Assembly: GCA_021413925.1 (NCBI GenBank)
Contig: JAIOPL010000004.1
Coordinates: 1-64,000, forward strand
Reading direction: 5' to 3'
Source of the DNA: Verrucomicrobiota bacterium
GTDB taxonomy: Bacteria > Verrucomicrobiota > Verrucomicrobiia > Chthoniobacterales > UBA6821
Length of the DNA: 64,000 bases
In this document: positions 1 to 8,351 of the stretch, piece by piece
Position numbering within the stretch: position 1 is the stretch's first letter
Layout: every line of letters begins with the position of its first letter
Made by a program: the position numbers and the translations under genes
The notes under the pieces: generated by a model
Seen by the model: the letters and a program-made list of their open reading frames with translations, nothing else
Database searches by the model: none
What the model was told of the DNA's origin: nothing

Positions 1-1416
1 GTTGCTTCCAAGACCAGCGACATCGCCGGTGACGGAACAACGACCGCGACCGTACTCGCCGAGGCCATCTACAAAGAGGGTCTCAAGAACGTCACCGCCG
101 GTGCCAACCCCACTTCCCTGCAGCGCGGAATCAACAAGGCCGTCGACGCCATCGTCGGTGAGCTTGCCCGCATCAGCAAGAAGGTGAAGGACAGCTCCGA
201 GATCGCTCAGGTCGCCACCGTCTCCGCCAACTGGGACACCACCATCGGCCAGATCATCGCTGACGCGATGGACAAGGTCGGCAAGGATGGCACCATCACG
301 GTCGAAGAGGCCAAGTCCATCGAGACCTCCCTGGACGTCGTCGAGGGAATGCAGTTCGACAAGGGCTACCTCTCCCCGTACTTCGTGACCAACGCCGAGG
401 GAATGGAAGCATCACTCGACAGCGCCTACATCCTCATCCACGAGAAGAAAATCAGCTCCCTCAAGGATCTGCTTCCTCTCCTCGAGAAGGTTGCCAAGAG
501 CGGCAAGCCACTCCTTATCATCGCTGAGGACGTCGAGGGCGAAGCCCTTGCCACCCTCGTGGTGAACAAGCTCCGCGGCACACTCCAGATCTGCGCCGTC
601 AAGGCTCCCGGATTCGGAGACCGTCGCAAGTCCATGCTCGAGGACATCGCCGTCCTCACTGGCGGACGCTGCATCACCGAGGATCTCGGCATCAAGCTCG
701 AGAACATCACCCTTGAGGACCTCGGTCGTGCGAAGCACATCACCGTCGACAAGGAGAACACCACCATCGTCGAAGGATCCGGCAAGAGCTCTGACATCCA
801 GGGCCGCGTCGGTCAGATCCGTCGCCAGATCGAGGAGACCACCAGCGATTACGACCGTGAGAAGCTCCAGGAGCGTCTTGCCAAGCTCGCAGGCGGTGTC
901 GCCGTCATCAACGTCGGTGCAGCCACCGAGACCGAGATGAAGGAGAAGAAGGCCCGCGTCGAAGACGCCCTTCACGCCACCCGTGCGGCAGTCGAGGAGG
1001 GTATCGTCCCAGGCGGCGGTGTCGCTCTCATCCGCGCTCAGAAGGTGCTCGACACCCTCAAGCTAGAAGGTGACGAACTCGTCGGCCTTGAGATCATCCG
1101 TCGCGCCGTCGAGGCTCCTCTCCGCCAGCTTGTTGCCAATGCAGGCAAGGAAGGCGCACTCGTCGTCCAGGAAGTCAAGAAGGGCAAGGGCAACGAAGGC
1201 TACAACGTCGCCACCGGCGAATACGTCGACCTCGTGAAGGCTGGCATCGTCGATCCGACGAAGGTCACCCGCAGCGCCCTGCAGAACGCCGCTTCCATCA
1301 GCGGACTCCTCCTCACCACCGAGGCCGTCATCGCTGACGCTCCCGAGAAGGAGAAGGGTCCAGCCATGCCTCCGGGCGGTGGCGGAATGGGCGGAATGGG
1401 CGGAATGGACTACTAA
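1..1416 (+). CDS. groEL: Chaperonin GroEL, 5' end outside the window
   Basis: ATP-driven cytoplasmic chaperonin that folds proteins inside a double-ring cage with GroES. Frame 1 is open from the first base, so the codons before the first in-frame ATG (184) are coding. Residues 11-20 of the fragment carry the nucleotide-binding DGTTT motif. The [38 protein letters not shown] and [12 protein letters not shown] blocks follow in normal order. The end is the usual Gly-Met-rich tail ([11 protein letters not shown]). By comparison with E. coli GroEL about 75 N-terminal residues are missing, together with any upstream groES and promoter. Identification is secure. Confidence 0.98.
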   Translation, partial: VASKTSDIAGDGTTTATVLAEAIYKEGLKNVTAGANPTSLQRGINKAVDAIVGELARISKKVKDSSEIAQVATVSANWDTTIGQIIADAMDKVGKDGTITVEEAKSIETSLDVVEGMQFDKGYLSPYFVTNAEGMEASLDSAYILIHEKKISSLKDLLPLLEKVAKSGKPLLIIAEDVEGEALATLVVNKLRGTLQICAVKAPGFGDRRKSMLEDIAVLTGGRCITEDLGIKLENITLEDLGRAKHITVDKENTTIVEGSGKSSDIQGRVGQIRRQIEETTSDYDREKLQERLAKLAGGVAVINVGAATETEMKEKKARVEDALHATRAAVEEGIVPGGGVALIRAQKVLDTLKLEGDELVGLEIIRRAVEAPLRQLVANAGKEGALVVQEVKKGKGNEGYNVATGEYVDLVKAGIVDPTKVTRSALQNAASISGLLLTTEAVIADAPEKEKGPAMPPGGGGMGGMGGMDY

Positions 1417-1453
1417 GTCTGACTCCCACGCTTCTCAAAGAAGTTACAGCAGC

Positions 1454-1487
1454 AGCCGGGTCAGAAATGACCCGGCTGTTTGCTTTT
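1454..1487 (+). terminator. Rho-independent terminator of groEL
   Basis: A perfect 10-bp stem AGCCGGGTCA/TGACCCGGCT (1454-1463 and 1468-1477) closes a GAAA tetraloop and is followed by a T-rich run (GTTTGCTTTT). It lies 38 bases after the groEL stop codon. Confidence 0.93.
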
Positions 1488-1533
1488 CTGAAAGAGTTTG
1501 ATGGACTAGTTCGGCCATCAGGAATTGCCCGAA

Positions 1534-1623
1534 TCAGAAGAGACTCAGCGTTCCCGCGCAACCCGAAAGGATAAGAACGAGTGATGTGATCAAGGTCAGC
1601 ATGATCAGTGAAGTTGTTTTCAT
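1534..1623 (-). CDS. Possible 29-aa lipoprotein (entericidin-like size)
   Basis: A short minus-strand frame in the otherwise empty stretch after groEL. The peptide starts MKTTSLIMLT, has a hydrophobic core and a lipobox LSGC ending at Cys22, and stops after CAGTLSLF. The layout is that of a minimal bacterial lipoprotein, similar in size and form to entericidins, but no family-specific residues can be claimed. No clear ribosome binding site precedes the ATG. It could be a chance frame. The rest of 1488-1740 shows no other gene. Confidence 0.35.
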   Translation of the reverse strand: MKTTSLIMLTLITSLVLILSGCAGTLSLF

Positions 1624-1740
1624 GTTGGGAGTGCTTAGTTCGCCACAATTTGTCACTCGAGCCCTCTAAGCATATTCATTAGCCGTTTCTAAGTACTTCC
1701 CCATCTAGTCCGGGGGATCTTCAGGGAGTAGGGTTGCCCT

Positions 1741-1923
1741 ATGAAAGCAACAACCATGATTGGGATCTGCAGTTTGATAATCACGCTATCGCTGACGTCA
1801 TGTTTCTGGCTGAGCAGCACAACGAGAACAAGTGATGCCACCCCTCAATCCACGACCACTTATACCCAGCATACCAGGACCACGCCGAACACGACTACCA
1901 CAACGCGTTCCGTAAACTACTAA
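1741..1923 (+). CDS. Small Thr-rich lipoprotein
   Basis: 60 residues. An N-terminal hydrophobic segment ends in a lipobox LTSC (Cys21), so the product is probably lipid-anchored. The mature part is almost entirely Thr, Ser, Asn and Gln, ending in a run of Thr, and looks unstructured. An AGGGAGTAGGG stretch just upstream can serve as the ribosome binding site. No family is recognised. It precedes another small membrane-protein gene by 49 bases, so the two may form a small envelope unit. Confidence 0.55.
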   Translation: MKATTMIGICSLIITLSLTSCFWLSSTTRTSDATPQSTTTYTQHTRTTPNTTTTTRSVNY

Positions 1924-1972
1924 AAACCAAACGCATCTCTCACCAAAACATAACCCCAAACCTGCCACCATT

Positions 1973-2122
1973 ATGCTCTACACAATCGCCATGGTTCTTC
2001 TTGTCCTCTGGGCGCTCGGACTCGTCAGCGCGTACACAATGGGAGGGTTCATCCATATCCTGCTTGTCTTCGCCCTTGTGGTGCTTCTGATCCAGATCAT
2101 CCAGGGACGCAAGATCGGCTGA
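1973..2122 (+). CDS. lmo0937-family small membrane protein
   Basis: A 49-residue protein starting MLYTIAMVLLVLWALGLVSA. It has two hydrophobic segments (about 3-21 and 27-42) joined by YTMGGFIH, and ends QIIQGRKIG. The pattern of LGLVS, YTMGGFIHILL and a short basic tail matches the lmo0937 family of small bacterial membrane proteins from memory. Their function is not established; several are linked to stress or general envelope responses. It is short enough to be missed by gene callers with a 60-residue cut-off. Confidence 0.75.
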   Translation: MLYTIAMVLLVLWALGLVSAYTMGGFIHILLVFALVVLLIQIIQGRKIG

Positions 2123-2294
2123 CACACTTCAGCTTGCTAATGATTAGAGGGAGAAAAATATACGAAACCTCCCAAACCTCACCTTGGCAGCAGGCGAAAT
2201 TCTCTTGGCTATTGCCCTCAATTTATTGGGAGAGGGGTGAATTAGCCGCTTTTTCCTTCGCCATTCAGAAAACTGTGATCAGTCTGAGAAAATT

Positions 2295-2837
2295 ATGAAA
2301 ACAGCCCTCTTCACAATCCTGCTTTGTACCGTGGTGCTATTAGGTGGATGCATGTCAACGCCTCCAAAAAAAGCACCTTTGAGAACGGTTGATCATGTGG
2401 ATCTGAACCGGTTCATGGGTGAGTGGTATGTGATCGGCACTATCCCGTGGATCGTCGAGAAGAACAATGTGGGGACGATGGATATCTACAAGATGAGGCC
2501 AGATGGTCGGATCGATATTACTTATGCCTTTCACAAGAAGGTCCTCACGGCAAAACGCCAGGCGATGCATGCGATCGGAACTGTGCTCGACACTAAGACC
2601 AATGCCCGTTGGGGAGTCCAGTTTCTCTGGCCCTTCAAGGCTCCCTACCTCGTCATCGATCTCGCACCTGATTACAGCACAACCATCATTGGTTACCCAT
2701 CAAGGGATCTGATCTGGATCATGGCGCGGACACCGACCTTGCCTGAAATCACGTATCAGGCGCTTCTGCAAAAGGCCGCCAACCAGGGCTACGACACCAA
2801 TCGCATTGTCAAAGTTCCTCAGAAAAAGGGTCTTTAG
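2295..2837 (+). CDS. Lipocalin family lipoprotein (Blc-like)
   Basis: 180 residues. The signal peptide ends in the lipobox LGGC (Cys19), so it is probably an outer-membrane lipoprotein. The lipocalin signature GxW is seen at residues 42-44 within FMGEWYVIGTIP. The later YLVIDLAPDYSTTIIGYPSRDLIWIMAR block corresponds to the last strands of Blc, including the conserved Arg. Bacterial lipocalins bind fatty acids or lysophospholipids and are tied to membrane repair. Length is normal. It stands alone, with 170 bases upstream and 200 downstream. Confidence 0.93.
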   Translation: MKTALFTILLCTVVLLGGCMSTPPKKAPLRTVDHVDLNRFMGEWYVIGTIPWIVEKNNVGTMDIYKMRPDGRIDITYAFHKKVLTAKRQAMHAIGTVLDTKTNARWGVQFLWPFKAPYLVIDLAPDYSTTIIGYPSRDLIWIMARTPTLPEITYQALLQKAANQGYDTNRIVKVPQKKGL

Positions 2838-3035
2838 GTGGATTGACGCCTAACAGTCTCCATCCTCACTCATTATCTAGAGCATCTTGCGTTCAATCAG
2901 TCGTTTTTTGGGCGATCATCTTGACCGTCGATAATTAAAAGGACTCGCGCATCCGTAACGCCTGCGCGAAATTCTTCTGCCTCTCTACCATCCTTTTGAC
3001 TTGCCGTCCGGATGGGCAAGGAATGCGATCCACCC

Positions 3036-3329
3036 ATGCACGCCGTCATACGCCACTACCACTTCGATCCCAAGGACAGTAAGGAGATCGCCGAGAAGCT
3101 TACCAACGGCTTCATGCCGACCATGAAGAATGCCAAGGGGTTTGTCCGCTACTACTGGCTCGATAACGGAAAGGGCGAGGGAGCCTCCTTCAGTCTTTTC
3201 GGTAGCCGGGAAGAGGCGGAGGCCTCGGTGCCTCTGGCCGCCGAGTGGGTTCACGAGAACTTCACGGACTCCCAGATCATGAAGCAGAAGCCTGAAGTCA
3301 TCGAGGGGACCGTGGTCGCCCACGATTGA
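3036..3329 (+). CDS. Dimeric alpha-beta barrel protein (ABM-like)
   Basis: 97 residues from MHAVIRHYHFDP. The pattern of an N-terminal strand, the helix SKEIAEKLTNGFMPTMKNAKGF, strands VRYYWLDNGKGEGASFSLFGSREEAEAS and a final helix is that of the antibiotic-biosynthesis-monooxygenase/YdhR-like ferredoxin fold, which usually works as a dimer. No catalytic residues can be assigned. An in-frame ATG lies 24 bases upstream (3012), but AAGGA at 3019-3023 places the ribosome binding site before 3036. Confidence 0.65.
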   Translation: MHAVIRHYHFDPKDSKEIAEKLTNGFMPTMKNAKGFVRYYWLDNGKGEGASFSLFGSREEAEASVPLAAEWVHENFTDSQIMKQKPEVIEGTVVAHD

Positions 3330-3387
3330 TTGCCATGCTGATCAGGGGTCCAATAAGTATCGGTTATTTCTCCACAATACTCATGTC

Positions 3388-3858
3388 ATGACCACGACGC
3401 GCGTCATTCACGTTCCACTCGGTTCAGGGAAATCCTTCTGGGGTCCCGGCGGTGACCGCTACCGCTTCCTGATCACGGGGGAAACCAGCGGTGGCTCCTG
3501 TTTTATCGTGGAGTGCCTGGTGCCGCCAGGCGGTGGACCTCCGATGCACACCCATCTCCGGGAGGATGAATGTTTCTATCTCCTGGAAGGGGAGTTGGAG
3601 ATCGAGGTGGGGGGCAAGAGTGTCGATGTCCGAGCCGGAGATTTCGTCCATGCACCGCGTGGGGTTCCTCACACCTATCGCAACACGGGATCAGGCCAGG
3701 CCAAGATGATCGCGACCTTCACCCCGTCTGGGATGGAGGGGTGGTTTGAGAAGACATTGGATCCTGTTGGTGAGGGAGAGGAGGTGCCGCCGCCGCCAAG
3801 TCCCGGAATGGTCCAGCGCATGCTGGATGCGGGGCCTGAATTCGGCGTCGAATGGTGA
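3388..3858 (+). CDS. Cupin domain protein
   Basis: 156 residues, a single-domain cupin of the quercetin-dioxygenase-like type. Metal-binding motif 1 is seen as PPMHTHLREDE (His54, His56, Glu61) and motif 2 as GDFVHAPRGVPHTYRNTG (His95), so all four usual metal ligands are present. The C-terminal tail is Pro-rich (EEVPPPPSPG). The substrate cannot be told from sequence. It follows the ABM-like gene by 58 bases on the same strand and may be co-transcribed; both families often act in small-molecule oxidation. Confidence 0.88.
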   Translation: MTTTRVIHVPLGSGKSFWGPGGDRYRFLITGETSGGSCFIVECLVPPGGGPPMHTHLREDECFYLLEGELEIEVGGKSVDVRAGDFVHAPRGVPHTYRNTGSGQAKMIATFTPSGMEGWFEKTLDPVGEGEEVPPPPSPGMVQRMLDAGPEFGVEW

Positions 3859-3918
3859 TCTCCAAGGGATTGATCCGGAGAGACGTTCCAAGGACTTAGA
3901 GCATCCTGATTGCAAAAC

Positions 3919-4974
3919 ATGAGGAGGCTCACCGCAGTGATAGGATTTGTTGCTACTGCGGTAACTCTGCAGTCCGTATCGCTGGCTGGAATCGGGCAAC
4001 AATCATCCTTGCCACACGATACCCTCTCACTGACCAATGATGGGATCATGGACAACCGGAAGATTATCGGAGCTCTTTCAGGAAAGGTTATTCATTTGCC
4101 GGACGTCAATAAGGCGCCGATGCCATCGATCGCTTCATCAGGCATGGTGATGAATGGGAAGCCATTTTCAGGAATCAACATGGTCACTTCGCCGGGTCAG
4201 CCCGATGTGAGGAGCTTCAAAAGGAAGTTCGGTCTCCTGATCCCTGCCACCAACACGAGCATGGAGTCGGAACTCTGGAGCATCATCTGCAACAATCAAG
4301 GCGCCGGAGGGCTTGACGGGGTGGGGATCCACACGGTCAACATACAAACCCCCAAGGCGCAGCTCAAGACGGAGGCTGATCTGCTTGCCTACAAGGATCA
4401 ATTCATTGCCGGACTGGACAAGGCCATCCAGCAGGCAACCCTGGCGCAGCCAGAATACCTCATCATGGGCATGAGCTTGGAGCATATCCTGTACGGCATC
4501 GGTGAGATCAGATCACTGATGAGCGGTATCGAGTCCCGTTACGACTATTCATGGGCAACATGGCATGATGCAGCTGATGCCGCCTTGAAGAAGTACAAGG
4601 CAAAGCGGATCGGCCTGATCACTCCCTTTGATAAGAAAGGAAATGAGAATGCCATCAAGATGTTCGAGGATCTCGGATACGAGGTTGTCGCAAGCTTCGG
4701 CTTTGCTTGCGCCAACGCTATGGATATCGCCCACATTCCCGACTCGGCTAAGGAGGAGGTGATCGTAAGGTGTCTGGCGACGCCTGAAAACCATCTCGAT
4801 GCAGTCGTCCAATTGGGCACGAACATGAGCATGATCCATGTCACCGAGAAGCTGGAGTCGAAGCTGGGCATTCCGATTCTGGGAATCAATGCGGTCACCT
4901 TCTGGTATGCCCTGAGGGAGAACGGCTTCAAAACCCCCTTGGTCAAGTCTGGGCGGTTGCTGAGGGAATTTTAA
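3919..4974 (+). CDS. Exported Asp/Glu-racemase superfamily protein (maleate isomerase/arylmalonate decarboxylase-like)
   Basis: 351 residues from ATG 3919; a TTG at 3910 is also in frame. The C-terminal two thirds match the maleate isomerase/arylmalonate decarboxylase branch: RKFGLLIPATNTSMESELW, a YLIMGMSLE block, the domain-2 segment KRIGLITPFDKKGNENAIKMFEDLGYEV, and VVQLGTNMSM...LGIPILGINAVTFWYALR. Two things are unusual. It has a Sec-like signal peptide (MRRLTAVIGFVATAVTLQSVSLAG) and about 100 residues before the first core strand. The positions where family members carry catalytic Cys read MGMS and QLGTN. It may therefore bind rather than turn over a dicarboxylate. Fold assignment is firm; activity is not. 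Confidence 0.72.
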   Translation: MRRLTAVIGFVATAVTLQSVSLAGIGQQSSLPHDTLSLTNDGIMDNRKIIGALSGKVIHLPDVNKAPMPSIASSGMVMNGKPFSGINMVTSPGQPDVRSFKRKFGLLIPATNTSMESELWSIICNNQGAGGLDGVGIHTVNIQTPKAQLKTEADLLAYKDQFIAGLDKAIQQATLAQPEYLIMGMSLEHILYGIGEIRSLMSGIESRYDYSWATWHDAADAALKKYKAKRIGLITPFDKKGNENAIKMFEDLGYEVVASFGFACANAMDIAHIPDSAKEEVIVRCLATPENHLDAVVQLGTNMSMIHVTEKLESKLGIPILGINAVTFWYALRENGFKTPLVKSGRLLREF

Positions 4975-5342
4975 CTCGGCACTCGAATCACTCAAAGGAC
5001 ACGTTCAGTAGATCATAACCCTTCCCCTTGATCTCCGGGACCGCCCCGATCCGCTTCTCTAGATGATCAAAGAACCTCACCCCGGTAAATAGCCCGGACT
5101 TGGTAAACGATTGGGCTTTCTGGTGGAGGGGCATCGGGGATGTCGGAGTGTAGGACAACAAGCATCCCCATCCAAGCCGGATCATTCAGCCCATCCCTTT
5201 TATCCCCTTGATCACTGTGAATCCTTCGCTGTCTCAGCCCCTAAAAGCCTAACAGCCTGTAGCCTAAACTCCTCGGCTACTCATCCCCCTAGACCTTTGG
5301 GTGATCTGGGGACATGATGGGTATAACACACGACCGACACCT
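4975..5342. other. Gene-free stretch with a possible gene remnant
   Basis: No convincing gene in 368 bases. On the minus strand a frame (4988-5185) ends LEKRIGAVPEIKGKGYDLLNVSFE, weakly recalling the N-terminus of restriction-type helicases (RIxxLPxxKEKGxxFE). If real it is a broken fragment. Around 5248-5275 there is a degenerate repeat of AGCCTAA/AGCCTGT units like the spacer repeats elsewhere in the window. Confidence 0.3.
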
Positions 5343-5777
5343 ATGAACCTCACACAACACGCTCCCCGCAGTCCCCGCGTCCGCCTCGGCGGTTATGTCA
5401 TTCTTCCCCGCATGCTCGACAAGGGCCGTGCCACCGTTGCCGGTACCAACGGCGAGTATCACTACAACTGCCCGCTTGATGAGCACTTCTTGAAATTCAC
5501 CGGAGTTGATCCGGAAGCTCTCCTCGTGGAAATTAAAGCCGGTAAAGGCGACGGAGAAATTCTCGAGTGGATCAAAGCCAACTCCGCAACCAAGTCGACA
5601 GAACTTGAAATCAAGTCATGGTCCTCCTGGCAAGAGAGCCGCGTTCCCTCATCCGTGGATACCCGCGAGTACATGCACGAGGCCCAGAAGAAAATCGCTC
5701 CGCACAGGGATGATATCGGCGCCTGGTTCGAGCTTCTGGACGTGGATGATTTCGTCACCTTTGGAGGTAAGGCCTAG
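5343..5777 (+). CDS. DUF5069 protein, copy 1
   Basis: 144 residues from MNLTQHAPRSPRVRLGGYVILPRMLDKGRATVAG. The LPRMLDKGRA start, the GEYHYNCPLDEHFLKFTGVD block, DGEILEWIKAN and the final GAWFELLDVDD are characteristic of DUF5069, a small soluble family common in Verrucomicrobiota and of unknown function. The ATG at 5343 is preferred over 5301 because the family begins near this point. Two further members lie at 32.9-34.0 kb. A strong terminator follows directly, so this gene is probably monocistronic. Confidence 0.88.
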   Translation: MNLTQHAPRSPRVRLGGYVILPRMLDKGRATVAGTNGEYHYNCPLDEHFLKFTGVDPEALLVEIKAGKGDGEILEWIKANSATKSTELEIKSWSSWQESRVPSSVDTREYMHEAQKKIAPHRDDIGAWFELLDVDDFVTFGGKA

Positions 5778-5796
5778 GCCCTAGGCTTTAGTGACT

Positions 5797-5839
5797 AAAA
5801 CCTTCGAGTCTTTTCAGCTGAAGAGACCTGAAGGTTTTT
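5797..5839 (+). terminator. Rho-independent terminator after DUF5069 copy 1
   Basis: A long hairpin pairs AAAACCTTC-(GA)-GTCTTTTCAG with CTGAAGAGACCTGAAGGTTTT, a stem of about 20 pairs with one small internal mismatch, and ends in TTTTT. It starts 20 bases after the stop codon. Confidence 0.9.
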
Positions 5840-5875
5840 ACAAGGATTCCGCCATCAATATCTTTTAAAACTCTC

Positions 5876-6706
5876 ATGGACATTGCCTTTGCATCGCTTC
5901 CCCTTGAAGACACGCCCGCTGACATCCTAGGCAAGGCCCAGCGTGGGCTTTCGCTCTCCGATGAGGCTCTTGCAGCTCGCGCAGGGGTCATGGTTGAGGA
6001 GATCCGCGAACTCAAGAGTTGCGGAATGGATGCTGAAATCCTTCGCCGGGTTTCCGGGGTTCTCAGTCTGGGAGCTAGGTCGCTGACCGAGATGGCGAAC
6101 GGCCGGTATGTCCCGGCACATGTGGAGCCTCCCGAGGGACTCTTCTGCACGAGCACTCCCTATCACGACATGATGGTGAATTCCTTCGTGGTCTGGGATC
6201 CCGAAACTCGCGAGGCCGCGTTCTTCGATACCGGGAGTGATGCCGAGTCTATGCTCGTCTTTGCCTCAACGAACAATCTGCAGGTGAGACAGATCTTCAT
6301 CACTCATATCCACGGCGATCATATTCTGGATCTCGACCGGGTGCTCGCCAAGACGGGCGCGCAGGCGCTGGTCTCCGCGCTGGAACCGCTCGAGGGGGCG
6401 GAAGCCTTCCAACCGGGAACTAGTTTTTCTATCGGCAGCCTGACGGTCTCTACTCGTAGGACCAGCGGTCATGCCACCGGGGGGATCACCTATGTGGTGG
6501 AGGGGCTCTCGAAGAGCCTTGCGATTGTTGGAGATGCCATGTTTGCAGGCTCTATGGGAGGAGGCAAAGTCAGCTATGATGAGGCGCTAAGGACCAGCCG
6601 ACAGGAGATCTTGTCACTGCTGGATGAGACCATCATCTGCCCGGGACATGGTCCCCTGACGACCGTCGGGGAACAAAGGCGGGCTAATCCCTTCTTCGCT
6701 GATTAG
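5876..6706 (+). CDS. Metallo-beta-lactamase-fold hydrolase with an N-terminal HTH-like domain
   Basis: 276 residues. The C-terminal two thirds are a glyoxalase II-type metallo-beta-lactamase domain: the zinc motif HIHGDH (144-149), then SGHATGG, VGDAMF and CPGHGP give the remaining His/Asp/His ligands. Residues about 15-75 (LGKAQRGLSLSDEALAARAGVMVEEIRELK...EILRRVSGVLSLG) look like a helix-turn-helix of the XRE kind, which ordinary glyoxalase II enzymes lack. The substrate is unknown. Its stop overlaps the end of the convergent transporter gene by 4 bases. Confidence 0.85.
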   Translation: MDIAFASLPLEDTPADILGKAQRGLSLSDEALAARAGVMVEEIRELKSCGMDAEILRRVSGVLSLGARSLTEMANGRYVPAHVEPPEGLFCTSTPYHDMMVNSFVVWDPETREAAFFDTGSDAESMLVFASTNNLQVRQIFITHIHGDHILDLDRVLAKTGAQALVSALEPLEGAEAFQPGTSFSIGSLTVSTRRTSGHATGGITYVVEGLSKSLAIVGDAMFAGSMGGGKVSYDEALRTSRQEILSLLDETIICPGHGPLTTVGEQRRANPFFAD

Positions 6707-8046
6707 CCCAGAATCAGCATCCCCAGGGCGGCTACTCCCATGATCGCCGTGGCGATCCATCCGAGGATGACGATCGGTCGGCTTGCCGTGTAGTCGCCCA
6801 TCACGGACTTCTTGGATGCCAGGATGATGATCACGGCCATCAGGGGGACGGCCACTACACCATTGATCACGGCGCTCCAGACAAGAGCCTTCATGGGACT
6901 AATCGGCGAGTATTGGATACCCAGAGCGGCAAGCACGCTGATGATAATCACACCGTAAAAACCGCGTGCATCACGGACCTTCCTTTCCAGCCCCCACTTC
7001 CATCCCATGGCCTCGGATAGGGCGTATCCCGCTGATCCTGCGAGCACGGGGACGCCGATCAGTCCAACGCCCATGATTCCCATCGCGAAGAGGAGAAAGG
7101 CCAAGTCACCCGCGAGGGGGCGGAGGGCAGTGGCGGCTTGGGATGCTGTCTGGATGTCGGTGATGCCGGCTGCATGGAGCGTCACTGTCGTGGCCAGGAT
7201 GATGAAATAGGCAGTAATGTTGGAGTAGAACATCCCGCTCCAGGTGTCCCATCGGATGCGGCGGAGTTCCTTGGGAGCCGAGGTGGGATCTTTCAAGAGG
7301 GGGAGCTTCCCCTGGTCGCGGTGCATCTCTTCGACCTCCTCCGAGGCTTGCCAGAAGAAGAGGTAGGGGCTGATCGTGGTACCGAAGACGGCCACTATCA
7401 TGGTGGCGGCCTGTGCATTCGGGGTAAACTTCGGCCAGACCGTGCGGATTGCCACCTCATACCACGGGACATTGACGGTGAAGAGAACGGCCGCATAGGC
7501 CAGCAAAGAGAGGGTGAGCCACTTCAGATAAAAAACATACCGATGGTAAGGGACGAGCACCTGGAGCAGGAGTGTCACCGCAACGAACAGGAGTGTCATG
7601 AACCGGGGGTTCATCCCTGTGACCAATTCGCCGACCTCGCCCATCGCTGCCACATCGGCGGCGATATTGAGTGTGTTCGCCACCAGCAGAAGAATAACGA
7701 CTCCCTTCAGAATAAGGGGAGGGAACGCGTCCTTGATATTGGCCGCTAGGCCCCGTCCGGTAACCCTGCCGATCAGCCCACAAATAAACTGGATGGCGGC
7801 CATCAATGGAAAAGCCAGAGGCATTGTCCAGAGCATGTTCAAGCCGAACTGCGCTCCCGCCTGCGAGTAGGTAACCACACCGCTTGGATCATCATCAGCC
7901 ACACCCGTTATCAACCCGGGGCCACACTTCGAAAGAGGGTGATCCTTGAGGCGTTTCCATACCCCATGCCGGTTTTCCTGTGGCGAGGAGTGTTCCTTCA
8001 CTAGGACATCATAATTGAAAAGTGCTTTCCGAAGGTGATTAGACAA
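6703..8046 (-). CDS. NRAMP-family divalent metal transporter
   Basis: 447 residues with about 11 hydrophobic segments. After a 40-residue cytoplasmic N-terminus comes the first transmembrane helix motif, here DDDPSGVVTYSQAG (Asp53-Pro-Ser-Gly) in place of the classical DPGN of MntH. This variant is typical of a widespread NRAMP-like group annotated as divalent metal or iron transporters. The acidic metal ligand (Asp) is kept; the helix-6 metal-binding Met of MntH cannot be located with confidence. It would be an inner-membrane, proton- or sodium-coupled importer. Gene ends overlap tail to tail with the hydrolase. Confidence 0.88.
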   Translation of the reverse strand: MSNHLRKALFNYDVLVKEHSSPQENRHGVWKRLKDHPLSKCGPGLITGVADDDPSGVVTYSQAGAQFGLNMLWTMPLAFPLMAAIQFICGLIGRVTGRGLAANIKDAFPPLILKGVVILLLVANTLNIAADVAAMGEVGELVTGMNPRFMTLLFVAVTLLLQVLVPYHRYVFYLKWLTLSLLAYAAVLFTVNVPWYEVAIRTVWPKFTPNAQAATMIVAVFGTTISPYLFFWQASEEVEEMHRDQGKLPLLKDPTSAPKELRRIRWDTWSGMFYSNITAYFIILATTVTLHAAGITDIQTASQAATALRPLAGDLAFLLFAMGIMGVGLIGVPVLAGSAGYALSEAMGWKWGLERKVRDARGFYGVIIISVLAALGIQYSPISPMKALVWSAVINGVVAVPLMAVIIILASKKSVMGDYTASRPIVILGWIATAIMGVAALGMLILG

Positions 8047-8351
8047 CCAAGCAATTTGCTTATCTTTAGAGATTTACGAGTGATCTGCTCAAAAAAAGAG
8101 ACCGCCAAGTACAGAGTACCAGCGGCCTTAAAAAGTCATCCCCTTCGGATAACGCAGCCTCGAGAATACCCCCCGATACCTCGCGGCTGCGTTATTTCTC
8201 CGAGGAGATTTTTTTACCCTAAAGCACATATCTCGTCATGCAAAGCATTCATTGTGACAATTTCGACAAATTCCGGAAACACAAGGAAGCCGATGCCAAT
8301 TTCAACCTCAAATTCCATGGGATTTATTCAGCGCTTCCCTAGGCTACAATC
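8047..8351. other. Divergent spacer with a large inverted repeat
   Basis: 305 bases between the divergently read transporter and methyltransferase genes, so promoters for both must lie here. An 11-bp perfect inverted repeat ATAACGCAGCC/GGCTGCGTTAT (8149-8159 and 8185-8195) frames a smaller CGAG/CTCG stem and is followed 12 bases later by a run of T. It can act as a hairpin or as an operator; I see no clear promoter boxes. Confidence 0.45.

Noticed and set aside
412-975. 187-residue frame antisense to groEL
   Set aside because: Shadow of a highly conserved gene; composition is low-complexity Leu/Asp/Gly.
7138-7749. 203-residue frame antisense to the NRAMP transporter
   Set aside because: The minus strand gives a coherent membrane transporter; the antisense protein is hydrophilic His/Asp/Glu-rich without pattern.
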